Shown in pieces: positions 40,605 to 51,436 of a stretch of 64,000 nt of DNA. Under the pieces are notes generated by a model. The model saw only the letters and a list, made by a program, of their open reading frames with translations. It was not told where the DNA came from and made no database searches. Source of the DNA: Cristatella mucedo (lineage: Eukaryota > Bryozoa > Phylactolaemata > Cristatellidae); contig WPIO01000006.1 in NCBI GenBank assembly GCA_009760855.2, positions 6,497,001-6,561,000 on the forward strand. Reading direction: 5' to 3'. Made by a program: the position numbers and the translations under genes. Every line of letters begins with the position of its first letter. Positions within the stretch are counted from its first letter, which is position 1.

Positions 40605-40862
40605 TATGCAAAGGACAATTCTTTGAATTCCCTCGCTGCAGATGTTCGCACGTGGAGAGCAAAACTCTTCTCAAACCGAATAATGATACAACCAATTTAC
40701 TATTTTTGGGCAGACCTAGTGTTACTGAGAAATTTAAAGAACTAACCCTGAAAACTGATTCGGCCAGATCACCTGTAGCACCTGTACGCAATCTGAGTTT
40801 TCTGTTCCAAGGTGACCTTTCGCTAGGTGACAAGAAATTTAGTAGCACTCACCTGTAAGCTA
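40605..40862 (+). mobile_element. Diverged family-1 LINE RT fragment, plus orientation
   Basis: Encodes, through frameshifts, LNSLAADVRTWRA, then DTTNLLFLGRPSVTEKFKEL and LTLKTDSA, then LSFLFQGDLSLGD. These correspond to the post-YADD region of the RT at 36770-36990. No intact frame. Confidence 0.65.
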
Positions 40863-41129
40863 CAAGAGTAGTGTTAGCCATTTGAGACAATCCGTCTGCC
40901 AGCCAGCTATAGGCTGCCAATGATGTAAATTACTCGTAGTAGCACCCGGATCAACTCGCTGCATACAGATCGATCCCGATCAATCGCAGATCGAGCACAG
41001 ATTGATCACGTCCCAGCACATCTGGCGTGACATGCCATATCTTGAGGTCACCAGCCATGCAAATGTAGCAGAAACCCGGCTGCGTTTGCCGGCCTTCAGT
41101 AGAGGTCAGCGTCGAGACTTTACCTCCGT

Positions 41130-41240
41130 GCCGTTTGATCTGCACGAACTGAAAACGATTTGGCCCACTGCAGGCTTAGCACATCACTCCATAAGCATGA
41201 AATTCCTGGGCCGGTGTCGGGTCTAATAGCAAAGAAAGAC
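41130..41240 (-). mobile_element. Possible Gypsy Gag zinc-knuckle remnant
   Basis: Minus strand has FHAYGVMC, a stop, then ACSGPNRFQFVQIKRHG. This resembles the CPAYGxxCxxCxxxNHFxxxC knuckle end of Ty3/Gypsy Gag with several cysteines lost. It lies upstream of, and on the same strand as, the RT remnant at 38.3-38.7 kb, in the expected order. Short and degenerate, so tentative. Confidence 0.4.
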
Positions 41241-41405
41241 AATATGGCTGAAACCAATGGCCTCAGCAGCGCCCTCTTTTCGGTGACTGTGTTTGTGTCA
41301 TAGGCTTCGGCGGTGGATTCAGTGGCTGCACGAGTTGCTGTTGAATTTTCCATGCGGTTGATGTAATAAGCCGAGGCCTTCCTTCAGCGGCAGATGCCAA
41401 CCGTT

Positions 41406-41461
41406 TACTCAAGATTGACATTAGTATCACCCTGCACAAGATTGACATTAATATCACCCTG
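41406..41461. repeat. 27-bp tandem duplication
   Basis: CAAGATTGACATTAGTATCA followed by CCCTGCA, then a second copy differing by two bases (ATTAATATCA, CCCTGTA). Near the putative Gypsy Gag remnant. Confidence 0.8.
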
Positions 41462-43925
41462 TAGCTTGACGCCCATCGTGTCTGATCATGTGCCAGCTAG
41501 ATCTGATCTCGACTCATCAATTCAGATAAAACAATAAATGAATTAAAATAAAAACGCGTTTATACTAATTTTTTACAAAATTAGCACCGAGTTGTGAGCA
41601 GATCTTAGTGATTTGTGAGTGGAAAATAAATTTGAAAAGTCAAACCCTAATGTTGTTCAATAGCATGCTATCGGTATACTGTCCTCGCTAGCTGCATTCA
41701 AGGTCAGGTGCATTTTGGTGGAAGCGCTCGCCTGCTGTCAACAAGCTCTACACATAGTTTGCATAGTTTACATAGCTTGCCACCCGCCTCGCGATGGAAG
41801 CCCGGGACGCCCCGGCGAGCCACTGTGACGAAAGCTGCTCCCTCCCTCCCTCCCCCCCTTTGGCTGCTTTCTACTGTAATCGTGAGTTTTCTTATCGAAT
41901 GCATGGCACCCAAGATTTCTTCTCTACATTGCGTCCCACTAGCGTACCCGCTTTGACCGTTGCCTGCCTAAGATAGCCTAAGGGGAATAAGTTTCGAGGG
42001 CAAGAAGGGAAGCTGACAACTCGGTCATCCGATCGCGCTTCCTTTGCAGCCAACGCAAAGGACCTAGAAAGAGATTGAGCTATCCGAGGGTGCTATACAA
42101 AGTGCATTATTATTATTATTATTGTTATTCTTAACTCCTCGTATGCGCCACTGAAAAGGAATTTCTTAAGGCCCGATTTGATGAGTTAGTAGAAAGAAGC
42201 ATTGGCATCTTTCAGGGGGCCACCACCAGGGGGCTCTCACATCTCATCTGTGCTCCTCACACAGAACTCGATCCGCCGCTGTGGCGGCAAGTTCCATCTC
42301 CGCTAGTGGCAGTCCCTGCTGTGGTCCAAAAGGAAAAGATAGTAAGGAAACATTGTGGAAAAAACGTCCCCGTCGTGCACGATTGCGCCGGCATTGTGAA
42401 GATATCCAAAAACTCAAAAATGTACCGTCTGCAGCTGGAATCGACTTGAAAGATTGAGGCTCACCGGATTGAAAATTTCGTCGCAAGTGAATATTACGGC
42501 GGGCTTGTTCTGGCTGAACGAGCGGCAACGGAAGGACATCTACATCACCGATGCGGGGGGGGGGCTCTTGGGGGAGTTGCTGTATACGAGTAGAGCCGCG
42601 TGCCGTCGGAGAATTCGATACGACACGCGGATCGCCACGATCGTTCGCCAGGTTTTACTTCTCAGTTGCCGCCGGCTGGCAAAGCGCTTTAGACGAAGAG
42701 TGCTCGCCGGTGAGCCGCCGGCCTGCCTAACGTATACGGAGGCCGCGTTGTCCGTCTATAGATGATTCCTGCGAAGCTGCGATAGCACATTCGACAAGCA
42801 TTAGTGTCACGCTTCGGCAGCCTTCGGGCTGCGATTAGCAGTCGTGACAAGATCGGCCGTAGGTATCCAACGATGCCGAATCCAGAGCAGCGACGACCTG
42901 GCGACCCCTGCTTGAACCTCGCGTCTCGTGTCAACAACACCGATTGCAAAAGCGTACGACGGCGCCACTGGGTGCGAAATCATAGTAGCGGCCAAGCAAG
43001 TGGCTTCCCAAGACGAGGCTTCTTACCAAGATGAAGAGCAGCGGCAGTTTCGAAAGTCGCGAAGAAGCCGCAAGAGCCGGCGGCTGCGACGACGTTGCGC
43101 TGCTGCGCTTGCGCATGGGGCTTCTCCGTGTACCGCGGTAATGCGGCCGATTCGGCAGCTGGCTGCTAAGGTTGAGCAACGGCAGCTTTAGCTCGTTGTA
43201 ACCCTTGCGCCGCCGACGAAAAGGCGAGATGAGTCGACGACGCTTCACCCACTCTGACCAGTAGCGCACCCAGGCAAGATAAGTCAAGCTCAGCTTCCAG
43301 CCTTTTCATGAGCCCGCAAGACGGCGGAGCGGGCCGGCAGGAAAAGCTTTGTCGCTCGACGGACGCTGATGCAAGGCCGAGCCAGAATGAGACTGATACA
43401 GCCGCCGCTCTTGACACTGTAGTTGCAGCGATGCCTAAAAACGCATCCTGGTAATGAAGACCGCGTGGAGAATGGGCTCTCGGCGATGCGATTGGCAGCT
43501 GAGTGCCTAGGAAGGATGTAGGGGCTCGTGTAGTGTGACGTGTAACGTGCACATGTAGTGCGCACGATGGCGGCTCGACGAAGATGAACGTTACGCCCCC
43601 CCCCACACACACACAAGCCAGTTGTGGTTTTTACGACGACGGCTGCATTGTATCATACGCAGGCAAACGCGAGAGAGCGAACCAGATCCGGAGCGCCAGT
43701 AGAGACGAGAAGGGGAAGTGAGCGAGAAGAAAGGAGAGCGAGTGGATAGCGTGCGTACAGGCGCAGTACCGACGCACACGTAGAAAGTCCCTCGCTGCAC
43801 GACTAGCGGGACACGCGACCGACCACAGCTGACCCGTTGCAATTAAATCCAGCTTAAGTCAGCTGATACTGTCCAACTGCAGAGCCAAATGAGGCGCGCC
43901 CGTTGGCCGGGCGAAGTGGTGTTGT
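41462..43925. other. No gene seen
   Basis: Contains the solo LINE tail at 42.05 kb. The plus ORF 42454-42765 and the minus ORFs at 42931-43612 have no recognised motif. Confidence 0.5.
42048..42132 (+). mobile_element. Solo family-1 LINE 3' tail
   Basis: AAAGGACCTAGAAAGAGATTG, GCTATCCGAGGGTGCTATAC, AAAGTGCATT and (ATT)n: only the last 80 bp of the LINE, a very short 5'-truncated insertion. Confidence 0.7.
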
Positions 43926-44007
43926 GAGTCCGGCTGGGGAGGACCGGCATTGTGGGGGGCGTAGCCATGCTCCCCCCACACAATACCGGCCATCCCCAGC
44001 CGGACTC
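43926..44007. repeat. 82-nt inverted repeat hairpin
   Basis: Left arm 43926-43960 and right arm 43970-44007 pair over about 35 bp with three mismatches and one bulge. Arms start GAGTCCGGCTGGGGA and end GGGGGG. The loop is about nine bases (GTAGCCATG). It could be a MITE, a foldback or a small hairpin RNA. Confidence 0.85.
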
Positions 44008-44367
44008 GCTCCACCATGGCACCCACAGTGATACCTCTGCAGCCACTTGTAAAGCTCTTGCCCGGAAGGCCAACATTTACTCTCCTACCGATTGCACTCG
44101 ATTGCCTTTGCCCCGACCCGCTTAACTATTTGGTCTTAAAGTTAGGCATCGATTGGCAGAAGCCAGTTTCTTCCGAGAGATTCTTATTGGGTAATATCGT
44201 AATGTGTCCCCAGAGCTTTATTGACAAGCATTTTCTAACTGGTGGGATTCCCGGTCGCCATTTTACTTCGGAACACGGTGACGGTATGCGAGCACTGCGC
44301 TCAGCAGTAACATTTCCGTTAATCAGTTAAAACTTTGCTTGTTTGCTGACGCAATAACCCAAAAACT

Positions 44368-44850
44368 AATTGACATGTTTCTCCGTCCGTAACTCCACAA
44401 AGCCCCAAAGACTATGTCGGTATTACGCAGGAGATTTTCTCTATGGCGAGCTCACTGCCTAAGCGGCTTTTGGTACGCATTAAGAAGCCAATAGACTTCA
44501 TATTACGCTACAAAGAGAAAGTGACCAGCATTGTTGAGTCAGAAGAGCAGTTGAGGTAGTGAGTATCGCGGAAGTAGCAGCCCAGGACGGCTGGAAATAA
44601 TGTCCAACAGCTAGCAGCAGGAGAGTAGATGTCGTTGCATAAGAATTGTGTAAGTGAGCCCCACAGTCTGGGCCCTACAGAGCAAAGAATTTTGTAGCTA
44701 CCAGTAATTAAACGGAAGGATGGAACAGCTAATTTATTGTCCATAGAGAACCTGATGGCACAAGCTGAAGCTGAAGCTGGTCCCGCAGTTCAGATCGGTA
44801 TGAAGGAGCCAAGCCATGGCAGGCCTTATAGATCAGCGTAAGAATTAAGT
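44368..44850 (-). mobile_element. Family-2 LINE 3' fragment
   Basis: Minus strand encodes MDNKLAVPSFRL and GPRLWGSLTQFLCND (44508-44744). The 3' end at 44370-44400 resembles GGAGTTACGGACGGAGAAAC, as in the other family-2 copies. Confidence 0.75.
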
Positions 44851-45175
44851 TATGTGTTTGTTATTATCACCTTAAAATAGTTATTTGAAACGTTATGAAC
44901 ATTTGAAACATTGAAACATTTGAAACATACCTATTAACAGCAAAATCTCGACGGAAAACCCTTTTTAATAACAGAATAAATTGTGCAAATTGACGTTTTC
45001 ACGCTTACGAGTTGCAGCTATAGATGCAATATAGAGATTGCCCATACATAAACTAAATGCAGTTTCGCTAATGGATTGTAATAATTTTAATTTAAAATAA
45101 ATTATGAAATAAGTAATAAATCTAACATGTTCATGAGTCCAACTGGTTCTGACTTCAAATATTAAGCTCATTCTT

Positions 45176-45176
<1 letters not shown>

Positions 45177-45236
<60 letters not shown>
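45177..45236 (+). repeat. (CT)n microsatellite
   Basis: About 58 bp of CT, followed by a C/T-rich tract to about 45330. Confidence 0.96.
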
Positions 45237-45239
<3 letters not shown>

Positions 45240-45334
45240 ATGGCTTTCTCTCTCACTGTCTCTTCTTTATCTGTCTGTTATATCTATCCATCTCTATTTA
45301 AGTTTCACTTTATCACTCTCTCGCTCGCTGTGCG

Positions 45335-45430
45335 CTCGAAGATCCGCTTCCGATTAAATCCTTGCTATCTAGCTGAACTAATACACCAGTTTTATTTCTT
45401 GGCAACCATATGCACACAGAAAGCAGCTTA
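45335..45430 (+). mobile_element. Possible family-2 LINE crumb
   Basis: Encodes NPCYLAELIHQFYF, close to PSYLAELLHQFQP of the 46-kb copy. Short, so uncertain. Confidence 0.35.
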
Positions 45431-46134
45431 GGCAAGGAGTAAACTACAGAAAATCTTCCTGGGTAAAATCCACTAGGTCTGGATGGCTTGAAGGATTAAG
45501 AAGAGATACGCATATATATATGAAGCAACTAATTTATGGGCAAGTAATTCCAAAAGAGATTACCTTTATTATCTCCATGGTGACTTCTCGAAGAGAAGTG
45601 TCTATACCAAATATGGGGCACCTAACCTTTGCTGATGTTCTTTTTTTAATTATTGCATCGTTAATAATAGTTAATAATCTTGCCCATATTATGCTTCAAT
45701 GACTAAAGCATCAGATAGAACCGTGGCTGTAAAAGCTTGTCACGCAGTCTTAGTTTTCATCCTTCGGCTGACAAGATCCTATCCTAATGCACTGAACTAT
45801 TTTGGCTGCAAAATAATTGCGGCACGTTTAACTTCAGCTTTCCCGCGAGGGAAAATGTCAAGAACTTCCGAATTTCGGCAGGCTGACTGAGCACCCCTAT
45901 TAGCCTATTATAAGCACTGAGCGTCGCAACTTCAAAATAATGGCTCCTAAAAAAGAGTGTCTACAAAACAACAAGGCAACTTTCAGCGAAAGCTGGCGGT
46001 GGGTGACTACAGCTTGACGACTCGCTAGTGCGAGCTAGCGTATCGGCATGCACGCATGGGTTAGGAAAAGAGGGCTAGGCTACCTGAAGTTCCCCCCCCC
46101 CGGGTCTGTCTGGCTGAGTGAGCGTGGCTGGATC
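45431..46134. other. No gene seen
   Basis: AT-rich unique sequence with a C10 run near 46097, directly before the family-2 LINE. Confidence 0.5.
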
Positions 46135-47445
46135 GTCGCGACGACGCACGTGGTCTTAGAATTGATCACGAAGTTCTGCTTGAACGATTGAGAACAACGA
46201 TTGGTCTGGCAGACGAAGCACTGGAGTGGTTTAAGTCATACTTTTCTGATCGTGTTCAATCCGTGTCGTGTGGGGGTCAGGTCTCACAAACGAGAAGGGT
46301 CACCTGTGGAGTCCCTCAAGGGTCTGTACTCGGTCACTTGCTGTTCTCTATTTATACACAATCTCTGGGGAAAGTGATTAAGGCCCATGGAATAGGATAT
46401 CACTTCTATGCTGACGATACTCGGTTGTATTTGTCATTCAAACCGTCGGAATCTGCTGCGGCAACAGAGAAACTGAATGCTTGCCTTGCCGATATTCGAT
46501 CCTGGATGTCGGAAAACTTCCTGAAATAACATGATGATAAAAACCGAACTACTGCTCATAGGACACCCTAAGCGTGCGGCTGGATTAAAAGGCTTTGCTG
46601 TTCTAATAGGTGATGCTGTTGTGCGACCATCACCACGTGCTCGAAATTTAGGTGTCGTGTTCGACAGCTGCCTCAATTTCAAAAGCTTCATTCAGAAGAC
46701 TGCCTCTACAGCTAGCCATCACGTCCGATCCTTATCCAAGATTAGGAGCTCTCTCCCACAGTGGCTTGTAAAACATTTAACTAGCTCTTTAGTTCTGTCT
46801 CGGCTAGATTATTGTAATCCCCTTTGGCAGGGCTGCCAAAGAAAGCGTTCAGGCCACTGCAGCTGACTATGAACATAGCTGCAATGCTAGTCTTCAAGTC
46901 CCAGCTGTTTGAACACGTGTCTCCTTTGCTGAAAGAGCTAGGATGGTTGCCGGTTGAGCAACGGATACAGAGCAAAGTTCTTACGCTGACCCACAAGGCC
47001 CACCACGGCTTGGCTCCTTCGTACCTAGCTGAACTGCTGCATCAGTTTCAGCCTGTTCGCGCCCTCAGGTCCTCTGTGGACAATAAATTAGCTGTCCCAT
47101 TTCTCCGCTTGAAGACCGTTGGCGATAGAAGCTTTAGCTCTGCAGGTCGTAGACTGTGGAACTTGCTTCCACAATTCTTACGCAACGATAACTACTCTCC
47201 TACTGCCGGCTATGGCACATCTTTTTCAGTGGTCCTGAGCTGCTACTTCTATGCTACTCAGTACCTCAACTGCTCTCCTGACTCTGCTATGCTTCCCACT
47301 TTTTCTTTGCTGCGTGAGACGAAGTCTGTTGGCTGCCGAACGCGTACCAACAGCCGCTTAGGCTATGAGTGGGCTATACAAAACTCTCCTGCGTAACACC
47401 CACATGGTCTTTGTGACTTTGTGGAGTTACAGACGGAGATACATT
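46135..47445 (+). mobile_element. Family-2 L2/CR1-like LINE, 5'-truncated
   Basis: Three frame-shifted segments make one RT: 46140-46529 (LDHEVLLERL, VTCGVPQGSVLGH, HFYADDTRLYLSFKP with the YADD catalytic box), 46531-46866 (DDKTELLLIGHP, ARNLGVVFDSCLNF) and 46824-47396 (LGWLPVEQRIQSKVLTLTHK, LWNLLPQFLRND). Near its 3' end it carries GCTATACAAAACTCTCCTGC and it finishes near GGAGATACATTACATTA. Different from family 1 in sequence and 3' end. Frameshifts and a stop after the YADD region show it is dead. Confidence 0.88.
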
Positions 47446-48327
47446 ACATTAGAGCCGTTCCCTGGATCGGTGATCGGTGGCGAAGATCCGGGTGGATCTG
47501 ACCCGCACGCATCGTCTGCTCGAAGCCGCCTTAGACCTTCAGAGAGGGACCCAATCTGGAGGCAACGTCCAACCCAAAGAGCCAAAGCTGTTTATCCTTC
47601 CACAGATAGCCAGGCGAACCTCAAGCTCAAAATCCAGTCTGTGCACTCTCCACTCTCGGAAGGAAAGAAGGAGTGCTTTGACAAACGCTTCTTGCCAACT
47701 AAATGGGTTGCCGATCATGTCTCAAACCTTCAATGTCGAGCTTGCGAGTAGCAAACAGCCAGGCCTCGCCCTTCGAAAACTAAACCAAATAAAAATGGTA
47801 GCGACGTGGGCAACGCATCGCTGCTGCTCCGAGCCCCCTGACGTTTCCCGAGAGCTCAATAGGAGTCGGGTGCCCGGCTCACACGGCCCCTCCGAATGGA
47901 AGGAAGACGATTACAAGCGGCGTGAAAAGAAGAGGAGGAGGAGGAGGAGGAGGAGGATCCTGTCTAGCATTTGACCCTGTGTGATTCTGGGAGATATTAA
48001 TGCCCAGGAACTGCAGTATAACCAATACTATGAACAGCCACGCCAAGAAGGGAGTATCCAAAGCTGGTGGCGTTGACATATAGAGCCTATCTAGAGCGGC
48101 TTTCTCGGCCGCAGATATTTGCGATAGCTGTTATTTTTTAATATACAAACAGCAAGCACAGCGAGTCCTCTCTCTCCAGCCCAACCTGTCAGGGATTCAG
48201 GCGACATAGCGGGTGAGTGAGTCTGCAGTAGTAGGAACTTTGGCTATTGTCTCTCCCTCAGCAATAATACATTACTCAAAGCTCGTCCTGCGGAATCCGA
48301 TCAATGTGTTAAGTAGCTGTTCAGTGA
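47446..48327. other. Unassigned ORF-bearing sequence
   Basis: A 165-codon plus ORF (47477-47974) follows the LINE. It ends in an arginine run made by a GAG microsatellite and shows no known domain, so it is not called a gene. Confidence 0.35.
47929..47957 (+). repeat. (GAG)n run
   Basis: About nine GAG units, which create the arginine run of a chance ORF here. Confidence 0.9.
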
Positions 48328-48485
48328 GCTGGTTTGGCCCAGTAGTCAAGCAAGGTGCTCTCGCCCCGGGGACCAAGGTCTGGCCGAGGTCGTGGGCTCG
48401 AGCTCCGTGGCATAAGTGAAGCCACCTGAATAGGGATTAAGTTATCTTAAGACGCTATACAAATGAATCATATTTTTTTTATTTT
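48328..48485 (+). mobile_element. SINE-A copy
   Basis: CTGGTTTGGCCCAGTAG, GACCAAGGTCTGGCCGAG, GTGGGCTCGAGCTCCGTGGC, tail with GATTAAGTTATCTTAAG and CGCTATACAAATGAAT, then a T-rich end. Confidence 0.86.
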
Positions 48486-49024
48486 ACATTCAAACTTGGA
48501 CTGGCACGAAAACTTAGCCGACTTTGAGACACGAGACTAGCGCTGCCACAATGTTTCATTCCATAATAAAGAGTTGACCAAGTTGTTACTCTAAGGCTGT
48601 GCGTTAGGAGCGCTGCGATTGAATGTTCTTTGAACCAGCGCCGCCGCACTACCTATACAGGCAATTTAGTCATGAGTTCGTCAAAGCATATTACCTTTAG
48701 TGCACACTGCATTGGACTATGCCAGCCATTCAGTTCTGTTGGAGCAGTCACTTGAACAGCATTATTATATGCTTCAGGGTGAATACAATTTTAATTGCTG
48801 CACATCATAAAGCATAGCTAGTCAGCGTAAACTGAAACTTGCATTTTTTCAAAGACGAATCAGCAGGCGGACGTGAATGAATTATCGAACTTGCTACACT
48901 TTTCATGCGACGCAGAGGAAGGTGCCGCTTGATGTATTGGAATTTACAACCTCTAGATTTCGGCAAGGCACAAATACCGGATCGATTTGAGAAATCGTGG
49001 ATAGCACACGGCATATGAAACATT

Positions 49025-49188
49025 GCCGCGCTTGCTTGGTCCGATGGTTAAGCTGCTCTCCTCAAACCAAGGTCAAAGTAAATGTATTCAACGACCGTGG
49101 TCGTGAGCTCAAACCCCGTTGCATTTGGAAAGCGCCTGAATCAAGATTAAGTTTTCTTAGGGCGCAACACAAATGAATGTTATATATA
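49025..49188 (+). mobile_element. SINE-A copy
   Basis: GCTTGGTCCGATGGTTAAGC, ACCAAGGTCAAAGTAAATG, GTGAGCTCAAACCCCG (eroded B box), tail AAAGCGCCTGAATCAAGATT and TTAGGGCGC. It shares the ATGTATTCAACG segment with the 1.9-kb copy, suggesting a subfamily. Confidence 0.82.
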
Positions 49189-49192
49189 CATA

Positions 49193-49222
49193 GAGAGAGA
49201 GTGAGAGAGAGAGAGAGAGAGA
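49193..49222 (+). repeat. (GA)n run
   Basis: About 28 bp of GA just after a SINE-A tail. Confidence 0.9.
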
Positions 49223-50919
49223 ATACAATAAGAAAATGAAAGCTCGCAAATCTGCCAGTAGAGTAGCGGCCATCAATAGCAAGGAATATGACTGGGCTAT
49301 CTTCTCCTCGTAAAAATGATTGAGCAATTTTTAAACATTAGCAAGCGTTTTAAACAAATTGCAGCTACGTTTTGAGGTTTCGCGAATAATTAAATCGCGA
49401 GGCAGTATTATAGATTAGTAAAACTAACCTCAAGAGTTTCGCGATCGTGGTCCGCGGTAAAGCCCCGTCACCCGGCGTCCAACCACGAATTAATCAGCCA
49501 GCGCACTGCCATCTTCCAGACAAGGTAAAAAGGCAAATGAACTAATACTAATAACAATATATTGTGGCAACCAACAGACCGCCGCAGAGTCACTTCCAAG
49601 AGACCGACTAGTCACTAGACCACCACTGAGTGCCTAGTTTGAACATCCTTCTAGGATTTTCGCACCCTGAGGAGACAGATCGCCAAGTTCAGCGTCGAAG
49701 GTGTGCCGCCCAGTGGACCTCAATTAGTCTAGGCTAAAAAGTACTCGAGCTTCTTTGAAAAAGAAATATTTGAGTCTTTTTGGAGCCGACTCCAATTCTG
49801 CGCACTGAGGAAGCTCCGATACGATGAGCTTTTCAGGCCCTCTTTAAAAAAAACGGTTACACGCCATATAGGAATGTCTGAACATCTGAACACCGAAAGA
49901 GCGACGCCGCACGGTAGCGTTTCAATACGACGCGACCTTATACGCCGCTACATTTGTACAGCCAGAAGCTTCGCCCGGATTGAGGCTAACTGGACGGCGT
50001 GCTTACGTAACTCCGTAAAAGGAGCGCGGAGCTGCTCGCAGCGGAGGCGCGCCGCCTGGAAAAGGCTCTTCTCTTAAGAATTATTTTCACTCGGCGAGAG
50101 CTTGTAGCGCGGGCGCGGTTCCGCCGCCACGCCGTCCGACCTCCTGCCGCAAACGCACCGCTCCAATCGGCGGGCTAGGCGTGAGCACGTGACGCACCGC
50201 CGCAAATGGCCGTGTCACGTGACACTATCGGCGCTTCGGCCGGCTGCTTTCGTTCGGCACGCACGCGAGCCAGAGCAGACGTCATCCGTCTACTCTCTCT
50301 CTCCTTCTCTTCGTTCCTTCCGGTGCTCCGGTGCGGCCTACACGACGGCTACGCGACTGTACGAACTTCACGTACGCCTGCGTCGCTGCTCGCAAGCCTT
50401 CGTACAATACAGCAGCCGTCGCGTTAGCCCATTTAGCTTCATTTCGAAATTTATTCGTTTCGTCATCCTTTTCTCTCCGTTGCGTCGGGCCACCCACAAT
50501 GTACCCCTTCTTTGTACCCCACGCATGTCTGAACGTAGGAGTGCACCCCAAGTAGAAGGAAGTTCGCGTAGGGGGGATGCCACTCGGCAAGCCTCTCTCT
50601 AGCGCTGCCTGAAAAAGCTTTACCGCCTCAGCGCCAGTGAACAGCCGTCTCCTCGTTTGAGAGTTGCGACTGATACTCTGGATACTCCAACCCTGGACGA
50701 GCCAAAATAAGCAAGCCCCGCCATTCTCCAAACCAGGCCACCTTCTAAAAGAGAACTGGCAATAATTTCAAGTAGCAACAGTTTCAGATTCGATCGCCGA
50801 GGTCACTCGGAGAAAAGTCTAAGCCGAAATTGAACGCGATGCTCGTTTAAAATCGACAACCCGCACCGCTACGAAAAGATAGCGTGCACTGCGACGATCG
50901 AGCACTCGTGATGTCACGT
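49223..50919. other. No gene seen; GC island at 50.1-50.6 kb
   Basis: Mixed sequence, then a CpG-rich island with paired E-boxes. The ORFs on both strands at 50.19-50.73 kb have no recognised motif. Confidence 0.45.
50180..50225. promoter_or_regulatory. Paired CACGTGAC E-boxes in GC-rich island
   Basis: GCACGTGACGC near 50185 and the symmetric GTCACGTGAC near 50214, about 30 bp apart, inside a CpG-rich stretch (50.09-50.6 kb) next to a pyrimidine-rich start-like segment (CTCTCTCTCTCCTTCTCTTC, near 50293). GTCACGTGAC matches the known bHLH-Zip/CLEAR-type site. No gene was found on either side to assign it to, so promoter function is inference. Confidence 0.35.
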
Positions 50920-51436
50920 AAAAACTAAGGCCAATAATTTATTGGACTTGTATAGCAGAGGCTGCACAAAAGTTATACAAATAAAGCATTATACACAGGA
51001 CATGACATAACTAGCTCCCGTCAATTCTCGGCTGGTGACTACGGTCGCTAGGCAGAGCAAAGGCCTTCCTGAAAAAATACATATAAACAGCATGCGAAGT
51101 AAAAAAGAAAGAAAAACAGCTAGTTTAACTAACACGATGCGTATGCCCTGGCTAGTACGACCTCAGAGAAAGCAGCCTAGCGAGGGCGTGTAGAAGTAAG
51201 CACCAGGGTCAGGTATCTCAATAGCCTTCGCGAGCGCTCGATCTACAGACAAGATGGCCACCGACGCCGACGTAAGACAATCCGTCATAGCACCGTTGCC
51301 ACCACGGTTGTAGCGAAAGAAGAAAAAAGGGTCAAGGTCAAGGGTGGCGGCTTCAGCCTGCCGCCCGGTCGCTCCGACCTCTGCTCTTCCCGTCAGGCGA
51401 AGCTCGGCAAACGAAGCAGCAGCAGTGAACCCTGGG
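50920..51436 (-). other. Putative ARID1 3' untranslated region
   Basis: About 500 nt between the TGA and the first minus-strand AATAAA seen (50943-50938). Composition falls from very GC-rich coding to mixed sequence, and no other gene is visible. The end point is inferred from the poly(A) signal only. Confidence 0.5.
50938..50943 (-). promoter_or_regulatory. AATAAA poly(A) signal, candidate for ARID1
   Basis: Minus-strand AATAAA about 494 nt past the stop codon, the first canonical hexamer found on that strand downstream of the coding exon. Confidence 0.45.

Noticed and set aside
47477-47974. 165-codon plus ORF after the family-2 LINE
   Set aside because: No known motif, ends in a microsatellite-made arginine run, and no splice or promoter context; kept only as an unassigned region.
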